64,000 bases of DNA from NCBI RefSeq assembly GCF_014645535.1, contig NZ_BMLX01000007.1:124001-188000 (forward strand), in the 5' to 3' direction. Under the pieces are notes generated by a model, which saw only the letters and a list, made by a program, of their open reading frames with translations, was not told where the DNA came from and ran no database searches. This document shows positions 35,942-44,374 of the stretch, piece by piece (within the stretch, counting starts at the first letter, position 1; each line of letters opens with the position of its first letter). This DNA is from Silvimonas iriomotensis (lineage in GTDB: Bacteria > Pseudomonadota > Gammaproteobacteria > Burkholderiales > Chitinibacteraceae). The translations under genes were made by a program, and so were the position numbers.

Positions 35942-36604
35942 ATGCCCCAGTCCGTCCGTTATGCAGAACAATGGGTGACACCCGCACATGCACTGGTGCG
36001 GCGATGTCGTGAGGGCGTCCTGGCTACCCAGTCGCAACAATGGGCCGGCTTCCCGTACGCCTCTTACCTGCCGTATGTGTGTGACGAAACCGGCAGCCCC
36101 TTGTTTGTGATCAGCACGCTGGCCGAACATACCCGGAACCTGCAGACAGACGCGCAATGCAGTTTTGTCGTCTTTGACAGCAGCGACGCGGCCGCCGCCG
36201 CAGAACGCGTCACGCTGATCGGCACGGCGGCGCCGGTTGACCCCTCGCCCTTGCTCGTGGCCCGGATAGAACGGTATCAGCCTGAAGCGCTGCAGTTTCT
36301 GGCACTGGGCGATTTTGCGGTCTGGCGCCTTGAAGTGCGCGCCTTGCGTTACATTGCGGGTTTTGGGCGCATGGGCTGGAGTGACGCCGGACAGTGGGCC
36401 GAGGCCGCGCAATTGTCACTGGAACAAGAAGCGCAATGGCTGGATCAGATCAACATGCCCGGTGATCTGCGACTCATCGGCATTGATTTTGATGGCGTGG
36501 ATGTCCTCCGGAATGGCAAGCTCATCCGTTATGGCTTCGATACACCCCCGATGGGCACTGACGCCTTGCGCGCAGCAGTGGGCCGGGTGCTGCATGAAAC
36601 ATGA
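35942..36604 (+). CDS. HugZ-like split-barrel protein with DUF2470
   Basis: A 220-residue protein of the pyridoxamine-phosphate-oxidase split-barrel fold. An N-terminal barrel (about 15-145) contains ASYLPYVCDE and STLAEHTRNLQ, and the C-terminal DUF2470-like domain contains the DLRLIGIDFDGVDV strand. HugZ homologues bind or degrade haem; the C-terminal histidine motif that defines true HugZ is not obvious, so haem function is not certain. Monocistronic. Confidence 0.78.
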   Translation: MPQSVRYAEQWVTPAHALVRRCREGVLATQSQQWAGFPYASYLPYVCDETGSPLFVISTLAEHTRNLQTDAQCSFVVFDSSDAAAAAERVTLIGTAAPVDPSPLLVARIERYQPEALQFLALGDFAVWRLEVRALRYIAGFGRMGWSDAGQWAEAAQLSLEQEAQWLDQINMPGDLRLIGIDFDGVDVLRNGKLIRYGFDTPPMGTDALRAAVGRVLHET

Positions 36605-36711
36605 CCCGGATATGGCCTCTTGCCCCATGCGGCAGGCCCGGACCATCAGCACTGAATAGTCTGAATAGACTGAACACACAAACAAACCGGAAAGTAGCTG
36701 CGGAGTAATCA

Positions 36712-37434
36712 ATGACCCAACGCATTCTGTTCGTTGAGGACGATCTGGAACTGGCCGATCTGATCGGCGGTTTCCTGAAAAGCTTCGAATTTGAAGTTGA
36801 ACACCTGGCCGATGGCAATCACGTGATCGAGAACGTACGCGCCAACCCGCCTACGCTGATCCTGCTGGACCTCATGCTGCCGGGCAAGGACGGCATGACG
36901 CTGTGCCGCGAGCTGCGCGAGTTCTATACCGGCCCGATCGTGATCCTGACCTCGCTCAACAGCGACATGAACCAGATTCTGGGTTTCGAGATCGGCGCGT
37001 CGGACTACGTAGTCAAAACCACGCCGCCGTCGGTGCTGGTGGCCCGGATCAAGGCGCACCTGCGCCAATCCACCGGCGCGGTCACACCGACCATCAGCGC
37101 GGCCAAAGATCAGCGTACCACCACCAATTTCGGCCACCTGGTCATCGACAGCCGCAACCGCACCGCCACTTACCGCAACGAGCCGCTGCATTTGTCGACC
37201 GGCGACTTTGACCTGTTGTGGGAACTGGCCAGCCACGCCGGCGAAATCCTTTCACGCGATCATTTGCTCAAGCGCTTGCGCGGGATTGAATATGACGGGC
37301 TGGACCGCAGCGTGGACGTCGCCATCAGCCGCCTGCGCAAGAAACTGGCAGACGATCCGATCGAGCCGCGCAAGATCAAGACGATCCGCCACAAGGGGTA
37401 TCTGTTCGCGACCGATATCTGGTGGCAGGAATAA
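36712..37434 (+). CDS. rstA: OmpR-family response regulator, RstA-like
   Basis: A 240-residue regulator. Receiver acidic pocket E9/D10/D11, phospho-acceptor D53 (LLDLMLPGKDG), T80 and K102. Winged-helix effector domain (about 140-235) ends with IRHKGYLF. RstA assignment rests on the kinase's RstB-like length and head and on the downstream RstA-box-like site in front of an Asr-like gene. Gap to the kinase start is 203 bp if ATG 37638 is used. Confidence 0.85.
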   Translation: MTQRILFVEDDLELADLIGGFLKSFEFEVEHLADGNHVIENVRANPPTLILLDLMLPGKDGMTLCRELREFYTGPIVILTSLNSDMNQILGFEIGASDYVVKTTPPSVLVARIKAHLRQSTGAVTPTISAAKDQRTTTNFGHLVIDSRNRTATYRNEPLHLSTGDFDLLWELASHAGEILSRDHLLKRLRGIEYDGLDRSVDVAISRLRKKLADDPIEPRKIKTIRHKGYLFATDIWWQE

Positions 37435-37637
37435 TGCGTGAGGAGTGAGGGGACGGGTGTGCAGTGCCACTGCTGACCACCGCAACACGCACGCGAATCC
37501 CGCTCTTTTACACCTTGACCTCTCACCTCACTGCCTACTTCAACATGCGCAAGCCTTCACGAATTTTCCGCACCCTTTACCGCCGCACCGCGGTGATGGT
37601 GCGCCGCTCCCGGCGAGCCTTGCCGGACGGCTTTGCC

Positions 37638-38939
37638 ATGCGGCAGCTGTTCCTGCGGTTTTACCTCACGGTGGTGCTGTGTTTCCTGGCCTCCGCACTG
37701 ATCATTGGCAGCCTGTACAAGCACATGATCGAGCGGATCAACCAGCATTACCTGACCGACATTTTCCAGACCACCATCAGCATTGTGGAAGACGAACTGG
37801 GCGACTTGCCGCAGTCGATCTGGCATAGCGAAATCAGCCGCATGCGGGGCAAGTTGCCGGTGCCGGTCGAGATTGAACAGCTGGATGCCTACACGCTCAG
37901 CCCGCCCAACCGCAAGGCCCTGGCGGATGGCGACATCATTTTGCTGGAAGATGAAGATATCTATCTGCACCGCATTCCGGACACGCAACTGATTGTGGTG
38001 CTGGGGCCGGTGCCGTATCTGAACCGGCTGGACAATATTTCCTGGCCAGACATTCTGGGCTTGCTGTTAATGTGCGCCGCGTTGGGGATTCCCACCTGGC
38101 TGTGGATGCGGCCGTTCTACCGCGACTTGCGCACCATGGTCCGCCAGAGCCGCAAGATGGGCAGTGGCGATTTTCAGGTGCGCGCCGAATTGTCAGAGAA
38201 CTCGCCGTTGTCCTCGCTGGGCTCCACCTTCAACCGCATGGCGCACGACGTGCAAGAGCTGACTGCCAGCCGCCAGCAAATGATTGATGCGATCTCTCAC
38301 GATTTGCGCACACCACTGGCGCGCATGCGCTACCGGCTGGAAGCGCTCAAGGCCGGCGCACCGGCCGAAGCCCAGACCAGTGGCATGGAGCGGGATCTGG
38401 AACAGATCGACCAGCTGGTCGAAGAATGGCTGACGTTGCGCAAGCTGGAACGCTCGCAGATGCAGCTGGAAATCCAGCCAGTAGAAATGATGCCGTGGCT
38501 GGAAAGACAACTGGCCGAGCTGTCGGTGGGCGGCACCGTGATTCCGCTGGAAAACACTACCGGCCTGAAAGCGCCGCTCATGAACGCGGACAGTTATTAC
38601 CTCTCACGCGTGCTGTCCAACCTGATCAGCAATGCCAAGCGTTATGGCGGCGGCAAGATCCAGGTGGTGCTGTCATGGTCTGACGGTGTCGCACGCTTGA
38701 TGGTCGATGACAACGGCCCGGGGATTCCCGAATCCGAGCGTGAACGGCTGATGCAACCGTTCGAACGCCTGGAAAGCAGCCGCAACCGCAGCACGGGTGG
38801 TTATGGCCTGGGGCTGGCCATTGTGGCCATGGTGATGCATGGCCACGGCGGCAATTTGCGCATCGAAACCTCCCCGATGGGCGGTGCCCGCGCATTGTTG
38901 TACTGGCCAAGCTCCTTGAAGGACGCCAATCGGCTGTAA
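37638..38939 (+). CDS. rstB: Sensor histidine kinase, RstB-like
   Basis: A 433-residue kinase, the same length as E. coli RstB, starting MRQLFLRFYLTVVLCFL like RstB's membrane anchor. TM1 is about residues 8-27, a periplasmic segment follows, TM2 about 135-155, then HAMP, H221 in ISHDLRTPLARMRYR, N-box NLISNAKRYGGG (about 327-338) and G-box DDNGPGIP (about 357-364). The upstream frame is open (ATGs 37464, 37545), which would add a cytoplasmic extension with no family counterpart. Confidence 0.85.
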   Translation: MRQLFLRFYLTVVLCFLASALIIGSLYKHMIERINQHYLTDIFQTTISIVEDELGDLPQSIWHSEISRMRGKLPVPVEIEQLDAYTLSPPNRKALADGDIILLEDEDIYLHRIPDTQLIVVLGPVPYLNRLDNISWPDILGLLLMCAALGIPTWLWMRPFYRDLRTMVRQSRKMGSGDFQVRAELSENSPLSSLGSTFNRMAHDVQELTASRQQMIDAISHDLRTPLARMRYRLEALKAGAPAEAQTSGMERDLEQIDQLVEEWLTLRKLERSQMQLEIQPVEMMPWLERQLAELSVGGTVIPLENTTGLKAPLMNADSYYLSRVLSNLISNAKRYGGGKIQVVLSWSDGVARLMVDDNGPGIPESERERLMQPFERLESSRNRSTGGYGLGLAIVAMVMHGHGGNLRIETSPMGGARALLYWPSSLKDANRL

Positions 38940-39067
38940 TACCACGGGCTATTGGCCGCAATGGCACATAGCCCGTTAACCCTTGAATACCAAGAGCTTA
39001 CCGTACATCAGCACGCCCTGATGCGGTGCGGTAAATAACAAAAAAGATGGTTAACGCACCACCGAAG

Positions 39068-39081
39068 TACATTCAGTTACA
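39068..39081 (+). promoter_or_regulatory. RstA-box-like site upstream of the Asr-like gene
   Basis: TACATTCAGTTACA departs from the E. coli RstA box TACATNTNGTTACA at one position. It lies 106 bp upstream of the ATG, with a GAATAAT -10-like stretch near 39122. It sits just downstream of rstAB. Confidence 0.6.
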
Positions 39082-39186
39082 ACACGCAACCATCCCCGCA
39101 CTGACCTTGTTCAGGCAATTCCGAATAATCCACTCCAACACGACAAGAACGTGTCCCGCATCTCTTAAAAACGTTGGAGAATTACC

Positions 39187-40395
39187 ATGAACAAGTTGGT
39201 CGCTACGCTCGTTGCAGCGATGTTCGCCGGCGCCGCCGCTTTCGGCGTTGCTGCTGACGCCCCGGCTTCCACCGTGAAGTCGGTGAAGGTTGAGAAGCAC
39301 GCTCACAAGAAGGCTTCTGCCGCTTCCGCAGCGCAGAAGGCTCAAGCGAAGAAGCACAAGGCTTCCGCTGCTTCCGCCGCACAAAAAGCTCAAGCCAAGA
39401 AGCACAAGGCATCCGCCGCTTCCGCCGCTCAAAAGGCCCAAGCCAAGAAAGTGAAGGCTTCCGCTGCTTCCGCTGCACAAAAGGCTCAAGCCAAGAAGGC
39501 TAAGGCTTCCGCTGCTTCGGCCGCACAAAAGGCTCAAGCCAAGAAGCACAAGGCATCCGCCGCTTCCGCCGCTCAAAAGGCCCAAGCCAAGAAAGTGAAG
39601 GCTTCCGCTGCTTCCGCTGCACAAAAGGCTCAAGCCAAGAAGCACAAGGCATCCGCCGCTTCCGCCGCTCAAAAGGCCCAAGCCAAGAAAGTGAAGGCTT
39701 CCGCTGCTTCCGCTGCACAAAAGGCTCAAGCCAAGAAGGCTAAGGCTTCCGCTGCTTCGGCCGCTCAAAAGGCCCAAGCCAAGAAGCACAAGGCTTCCGC
39801 CGCTTCCGCCGCACAAAAGGCTCAAGCCAAGAAGCACAAGGCATCCGCCGCTTCCGCAGCTCAAAAGGCCCAAGCCAAGAAAGTGAAGGCTTCCGCTGCT
39901 TCCGCTGCCCAGAAGGCTCAAGCCAAGAAGGCTAAGGCTTCTGCTGCTTCCGCTGCAGAAAAGGCTCAAGCCAAGAAGCACAAGGCTTCCGCTGCTTCCG
40001 CTGCACAAAAGGCTCAAGCCAAGAAGGCTAAGGCTTCGGCTGCTTCGGCTGCTCAAAAGGCTCAAGCCAAGAAGCACAAGGCTTCTGCTGCTTCCGCCGC
40101 TCAAAAGGCCCAAGCCAAGAAGCACAAGGCTTCCGCTGCTTCGGCTGCTCAAAAGGCTCAAGCCAAGAAGGCTAAGGCTTCCGCTGCTTCGGCTGCTCAA
40201 AAGGCCCAAGCCAAGAAGCACAAGGCTTCCGCTGCTTCGGCTGCTCAGAAGGCTCAAGCCAAGAAGGCTAAGGCTTCTGCTGCTTCCGCTGCTCAAAAGG
40301 CCCAAGCCAAGAAGCACAAGGCATCCGCTGCCTCTGCTGCTCAAAAGGCTCAAGCCAAGAAGCACAAGAAGGCTTCCGCTGCTTCCGCTGCCTAA
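39187..40395 (+). CDS. Asr-like secreted repeat protein (22 tandem 16-residue repeats)
   Basis: A 402-residue protein with a signal peptide (residues 1-23, AFGVAA), a short linker, then 22 repeats of ASAASAAQKAQAKKXK (X is H, V or A) and a partial copy ASAASAA. The KAQAKKHHK-type composition recalls E. coli Asr, a periplasmic acid-shock protein of about 100 residues. Beyond an alanine/lysine/serine polymer there is no other domain. High lysine and histidine would buffer acid. GGAG-type site and strong terminator. An open antisense frame here is an artefact of the repeats. Confidence 0.85.
   Translation: MNKLVATLVAAMFAGAAAFGVAADAPASTVKSVKVEKHAHKKASAASAAQKAQAKKHKASAASAAQKAQAKKHKASAASAAQKAQAKKVKASAASAAQKAQAKKAKASAASAAQKAQAKKHKASAASAAQKAQAKKVKASAASAAQKAQAKKHKASAASAAQKAQAKKVKASAASAAQKAQAKKAKASAASAAQKAQAKKHKASAASAAQKAQAKKHKASAASAAQKAQAKKVKASAASAAQKAQAKKAKASAASAAEKAQAKKHKASAASAAQKAQAKKAKASAASAAQKAQAKKHKASAASAAQKAQAKKHKASAASAAQKAQAKKAKASAASAAQKAQAKKHKASAASAAQKAQAKKAKASAASAAQKAQAKKHKASAASAAQKAQAKKHKKASAASAA
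39313..40368 (+). repeat. Minisatellite, 22 x 48 bp, inside the Asr-like gene
   Basis: Forty-eight-bp units encode 16 residues each. The last variable position reads in order H H V A H V H V A H H V A H A H H A H A H H. Runs such as V-A-H and H-V are themselves repeated with near-identical codons, showing stepwise duplication of multi-unit blocks. Confidence 0.95.
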
Positions 40396-40417
40396 TCAAC
40401 AGCAAAGCACTGCCAAC

Positions 40418-40450
40418 AAAAACGGGGACTTCGGTCCCCGTTTTTGTTTT
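40418..40450 (+). terminator. Terminator of the Asr-like gene
   Basis: AAAAACGGGGAC-TTCG-GTCCCCGTTTTT, a 12-bp stem with a UUCG tetraloop. Confidence 0.95.
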
Positions 40451-40533
40451 ATCGTGTCAATCATGCATGCAGACGGGAACCATCATCCCGATGCCCGCGT
40501 CCACGTCTCTTCCTGACTTTGCCGATATCGCAC

Positions 40534-41325
40534 ATGAAACGGTTTTTCTTCGCACTGGCCTTTATGCTGTCCTGTCTGCAAACCGCGCACGCTGAACCCA
40601 GCGAAGCCGCGCAGCGCAAGATCATGTTTTTCGGTCATGACGACCGGATTATCGTTCGCACCCCGTTTGCCCCGACCTACGCCGCCATCGGGGTCATGCG
40701 CACCCAGCATCAGTATGACTGCACCGCCACGCTGATCAGCCCGGACACCGCGGTCACCGCTGCGCATTGCTTCTGGATGGCCAGCAAGAACATGGACCAG
40801 GGCGAATGGTTCATGACCGCGTACGACAACGGCCAGTACACCGCCAAATACCGCGTCGTCAGCCAGATATTCAACCCGCAATTCAAGGCCGGGCTGGATC
40901 GGCGCAAAGACGGTGTGTACATCACCAAAAAGGCCCGCCAGTACGATATCGCCATCATCCGTGTGAAACTGGTAGAAGGCGAAGCCCCCAAACCCATGCG
41001 CATGTTCAGCGGCAACCGCAGCCGGTTGCAGCAAGTGCTGGCCAAAGCGCGCAATGTGGTTAACCAGGCCGGTTACCCGGAAGACCAGGACGACATCATG
41101 GCGGCGCATCTGCGGTGCAAGATCACAGCCTTGAGCCCTGACAACACCGTCTTTCACCGCTGCGACACGCTGGAAGGCGACTCTGGCTCGCCCATCTGGG
41201 TGGATACACCGGAAGGACCGCTGCTCGTCGCCGTGCAAAGCTCCGCCCCGCCGTATGAAGCGCGTGATGACGTCGACAATATTGGTGTGACCACGCTGCA
41301 GTTGCCGGAATTGCCCGCGCGTTAA
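40534..41325 (+). CDS. Secreted trypsin-like serine protease
   Basis: A 263-residue protein with signal peptide MKRFFFALAFMLSCLQTAHA, cut at about residue 20. Chymotrypsin-fold triad: H78 (TAAHC), D138 (YDIAIIRV), S217 (GDSGSP). Cysteines at 63 and 79 form the usual loop disulfide. ATG 40534 gives a proper signal peptide; the longer frame upstream overlaps the previous terminator. Possible partner for processing the lysine-rich Asr-like protein, as an inference. Confidence 0.88.
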   Translation: MKRFFFALAFMLSCLQTAHAEPSEAAQRKIMFFGHDDRIIVRTPFAPTYAAIGVMRTQHQYDCTATLISPDTAVTAAHCFWMASKNMDQGEWFMTAYDNGQYTAKYRVVSQIFNPQFKAGLDRRKDGVYITKKARQYDIAIIRVKLVEGEAPKPMRMFSGNRSRLQQVLAKARNVVNQAGYPEDQDDIMAAHLRCKITALSPDNTVFHRCDTLEGDSGSPIWVDTPEGPLLVAVQSSAPPYEARDDVDNIGVTTLQLPELPAR

Positions 41326-41366
41326 GAACGCGCTCTTCGCTCCGGGAAATGGGGTTGTTTTTGAAG

Positions 41367-41546
41367 TTGCAGTTGCTTTTGACTTTCCTCCCCCATTAAA
41401 GCCAAGCGCCGAAGGAGCGGAGGGAGACCTTAGGCTCCCGACCGACTGAGGGCAGCCCGGAGGGCCGCCAGGCTGGGGTCGCGTTTCTTTGGACACTTTC
41501 TTTGGCGAGGCAAAGAAAGTGTCGTGCTCCGGGCACCCCCGGTATG
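41367..41546 (-). repeat. Dispersed ~180-bp repeat, copy B (inverted)
   Basis: Reverse complement aligns through its length with 18664-18844, sharing the CTTTCTTTG..CAAAGAAAG hairpin, the CCCTCAGTCGGTCGGGAGCC block and the GGAGGAAAGTCAAAAGCAAC end. Lies 41 bp after the protease stop. Confidence 0.8.
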
Positions 41547-41798
41547 CAATGCCTTTACTCGCGCCGCAGGTGCTAACAGCGGTTCAGGTTTCAGGTGGAT
41601 TGTCGCTATCCCCGCTGCACCAGCCATTCGTAGCGCCGACCGCTTTGTGGGGGTACCCACCAAGGGGCAACTCCGAATCCACCCTAGAGCCCGCACCGCA
41701 AAGGCCATCTACGATGGCCGACTGGATTGCGGCTTCCGCCGGAATGACGAGGTAGTGGAGCAAAAGTAGCCCCTCATCCTCGCAAACATTGCAGCCGG

Positions 41799-41818
41799 AT
41801 TCCCGCCCGCGCAGGAAT
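41799..41818 (+). repeat. dRS3-like 20-bp repeat (one mismatch)
   Basis: ATTCCC-GCCCGCGC-AGGAAT followed by GACA; one mismatch from the dRS3 form. Confidence 0.6.
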
Positions 41819-41929
41819 GACAAGCCCATAAGGCAGCGGGAGGCGCCCAGCCCCTCCCCACCTCCCCCACGACATCTGCATCCCGATTCGCTACAATGGC
41901 ATGCTATTTCTTTGATTTTCAGGCAGAAG

Positions 41930-43186
41930 ATGGACATTCAGGCATACATGCAGGAAGTGGGTCGCAAGGCACGCCTCGCCAGCCGGGCGATGGCCAAGGC
42001 CGAGACTCGCGCCAAAGATGCCGCGCTGCTGGCCATTGCCGCAGGGATTGAAACCAACGCCAACGCCCTGCTGGCCGCCAATGCGCGCGATATGGAACAA
42101 GCCCGTGCCGACGGCCTTGAGCCAGCGCTGCTGGATCGTCTGCAACTGACTGAAAAGACCATTGCCACCATGGCTGAAGGCCTGCGCCAGATTGCGTCGC
42201 TGCGCGACCCGATCGGTGAAATGGGCGATTTCAAATTCCGCCCCACCGGCATTCAGGTCGGCAAAATGCGCGTACCGCTGGGCGTGGTCGGCATCATTTA
42301 TGAAGCCCGCCCCAACGTAACGGCCGATGCCGCCGGCCTGTGCATCAAATCCGGCAATGCCACCATCTTGCGTGGCGGCCGCGAGGCGTTTCATTGCAAC
42401 CAGGCGATTGCCCAACTGGTAAAGGCCGGTCTGTCCGAAGCCGGCTTGCCGGAAGCCGCCGTACAGATTATCGAAACCCCGGACCGCGCCGCCGTGGGCG
42501 AACTCATTACCATGACCGAGTTCGTGGATGTGATCGTGCCGCGCGGGGGTAAAGGGTTGATCGAGCGCATTGCCAAAGACGCGCGCGTGCCGGTCATCAA
42601 GCATCTGGATGGCATCTGCCACGTTTACGTTGATGACGAGGCGGATACCGACAAAGCCATCCGCATTGCCGACAACGCCAAGACGCATCGTTATGCGCCG
42701 TGCAACACCATGGAAACGTTGCTGGTCCACGCCAGCGCTGCGCAGCGCGTGCTGTTGCCGCTGGCAGAGATTTACCGCAGCAAGGGGGTCGAGTTGCGCG
42801 GTTGCGCCGCCACGCGTGACCTCCTGCCCGACGCCATTGCCGCCACGGAAGAAGACTGGCGCACTGAATACCTGGCCCCCATCCTGTCGATCCGCATCGT
42901 GCCTGATCTGGATACCGCGATGGACCACATCAACACCTACGGCTCGCACCACACCGATGCGATCGTGACCGAGAACTACACCAAGGCCCGCCGCTTCCTG
43001 CGTGAAGTGGATTCGGCGTCGGTCATGGTCAATGCCTCGACCCGGTTTGCCGATGGTTTCGAGTACGGTCTGGGTGCCGAGATCGGCATTTCCACCGACA
43101 AGATCCACGCGCGTGGCCCGGTCGGGCTGGAAGGCCTGACCAGCGAGAAATGGATCGTGCTCGGTAACGGGGAAGTCCGGGTTTGA
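41930..43186 (+). CDS. proA: Glutamate-5-semialdehyde dehydrogenase (gamma-glutamyl phosphate reductase)
   Basis: A 418-residue aldehyde-dehydrogenase-fold enzyme of proline synthesis. It contains [21 protein letters not shown], the NADPH-site GGREAFHCN, active-site segment [14 protein letters not shown] with the catalytic Cys, and the C-terminal [15 protein letters not shown] 41930 fits; a -10-like TACAAT is 33 bp upstream. proB is not beside it. Its stop overlaps nadD. Confidence 0.97.
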   Translation: MDIQAYMQEVGRKARLASRAMAKAETRAKDAALLAIAAGIETNANALLAANARDMEQARADGLEPALLDRLQLTEKTIATMAEGLRQIASLRDPIGEMGDFKFRPTGIQVGKMRVPLGVVGIIYEARPNVTADAAGLCIKSGNATILRGGREAFHCNQAIAQLVKAGLSEAGLPEAAVQIIETPDRAAVGELITMTEFVDVIVPRGGKGLIERIAKDARVPVIKHLDGICHVYVDDEADTDKAIRIADNAKTHRYAPCNTMETLLVHASAAQRVLLPLAEIYRSKGVELRGCAATRDLLPDAIAATEEDWRTEYLAPILSIRIVPDLDTAMDHINTYGSHHTDAIVTENYTKARRFLREVDSASVMVNASTRFADGFEYGLGAEIGISTDKIHARGPVGLEGLTSEKWIVLGNGEVRV

Positions 43187-43836
43187 GCAACGCCGATCTA
43201 GCTGTGCCGTCGCAGACGCTGGGCGTTTTCGGCGGCACCTTCGATCCTGTTCACAACGGCCACCTGATTCTGGCCCGGGCCTTGCGCGATACCTTTGCGC
43301 TGCCCGAGGTGCGGCTGATCCCTACCGGCCTGCCGCCCCACCGGCCCGCGCCGCCGGTATCGCCGCAGCAGCGTTTTGAGTGGGTGCAAGCGGCCATTGC
43401 CGGCGAGCCCGGTCTGACAGCCGACGACCGGGAGGTGCGCCGCGACGGCTACTGTTATACGGTAGATACGCTGGCCGAGCTGCAACAGGAGCACCCTGAT
43501 GCGTTGCTGGTCTGGCTGGTGGGTGGCGATTCGTTTCACCACCTGGCCACCTGGCAGCGCTGGCGTGATCTGCTCGAATGCGGGCACATGGTGATTGCGG
43601 CGCGTCCGGGCTACGATTGGACTACACTTTCTGAAGAACTCGCGCGGGAACTCAAACACCGCGCAGTCCCCGCGCAACCCGATGCGCTGGGCCAAGGCAG
43701 GATCAGCATCCTGCCAACACCGCTCATGCCGTTCTCGTCAACCGAACTGCGCGACAAACTCGCGCACGGGGAAGACGTCAGCGGCCTGACTCCGGTCGCA
43801 CAAGCCATTGGGCGATCCGGGCTTTACCTAACTTGA
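43183..43836 (+). CDS. nadD: Nicotinate-nucleotide adenylyltransferase
   Basis: A 217-residue nucleotidyltransferase making NaAD from NaMN and [14 protein letters not shown] (17-27) holds the HxGH motif, and the C-terminal FSSTELRD is the ISSTxIR equivalent. The start is a TTG overlapping the proA stop by 4 bp; GTG 43204 is an alternative that still keeps the catalytic site. Second gene of proA-nadD-rsfS. Confidence 0.95.
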   Translation: MSNADLAVPSQTLGVFGGTFDPVHNGHLILARALRDTFALPEVRLIPTGLPPHRPAPPVSPQQRFEWVQAAIAGEPGLTADDREVRRDGYCYTVDTLAELQQEHPDALLVWLVGGDSFHHLATWQRWRDLLECGHMVIAARPGYDWTTLSEELARELKHRAVPAQPDALGQGRISILPTPLMPFSSTELRDKLAHGEDVSGLTPVAQAIGRSGLYLT

Positions 43837-43912
43837 AGCGGCTCGTGCCGCCGGACGCGATGCTGGAAACACCAGCCCCAACGCACCGTCGGCCACCGCA
43901 GGATATGGATGC

Positions 43913-44284
43913 ATGAACGAACACATACAGCAGATGCGCGATGTCGCGGTAGCGGCACTGGAAGACATCAAGGGCAAGGAAATCCTGGTCCTGGATACCA
44001 CGCAGCTCACCGATCTTTTTGATTGCATGATCGTCGCCACCGGCGAATCCAACCGCCAGGTCCGCGCTCTGGCTAACAACGTCAGTGTTGAACTCAAGGC
44101 CAAGGGTTTTGAGATTGTCAGCACTGAAGGCGAAGACTCCGGCGAGTGGGTGCTGGTCGATGCCGGCTCGGTGGTCGTGCACGTCATGCTGCCCGCCGTG
44201 CGTGATTACTACGATCTCGAACAACTGTGGGGCGGCCAGAAGCCGACCTTCAACCCGCTGGGCAAAAGCTGGTCCGCGGTGTGA
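43913..44284 (+). CDS. rsfS: Ribosomal silencing factor RsfS
   Basis: A 123-residue protein that binds uL14 and blocks subunit joining when translation must be silenced. Conserved LVLDTTQLTDLFDCMIVATGESNRQVRALA and GEWVLVDAGSVVVHVMLPAVRDYYDLEQLWG. Usually followed by rlmH, which is about 18 kb away here. Confidence 0.96.
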   Translation: MNEHIQQMRDVAVAALEDIKGKEILVLDTTQLTDLFDCMIVATGESNRQVRALANNVSVELKAKGFEIVSTEGEDSGEWVLVDAGSVVVHVMLPAVRDYYDLEQLWGGQKPTFNPLGKSWSAV

Positions 44285-44296
44285 GATGAGTAAAAC

Positions 44297-44322
44297 AAAA
44301 GACCGGCCTGTGCCGGTCTTTT
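44297..44322. terminator. Bidirectional terminator after rsfS
   Basis: AAAAGACCGGC-CTGT-GCCGGTCTTTT, shared with the convergent chemoreceptor gene. Confidence 0.9.
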
Positions 44323-44374
44323 GACTTTCAGGGGTGCCGCTCTGGCAGCCCCTTGCCTTGTTGCAGCCTTTGTA

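Larger units (their letters stand above)
41326..41929. other. Non-coding repeat region before proA
   Basis: Holds copy B of the dispersed repeat (41367-41546), an imperfect dRS3 half-site (about 41731-41750), a dRS3-like element (41799-41818), and, next to proA, a TACAAT -10-like box (41892-41897). Open frames here do not look like genes. Confidence 0.7.

Noticed and set aside
39073-40365. 430-residue minus-strand frame (Leu/Ser/Gly-rich repeats)
   Set aside because: It is the complement of the Asr-like repeat region: the 48-bp unit simply lacks stops in that frame. The plus frame has a signal peptide, ribosome-binding site and terminator.
39313-40368. CRISPR-like appearance of a regular 48-bp periodic array
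   Set aside because: Units are contiguous coding repeats without unique spacers, and no cas genes are present in the window.
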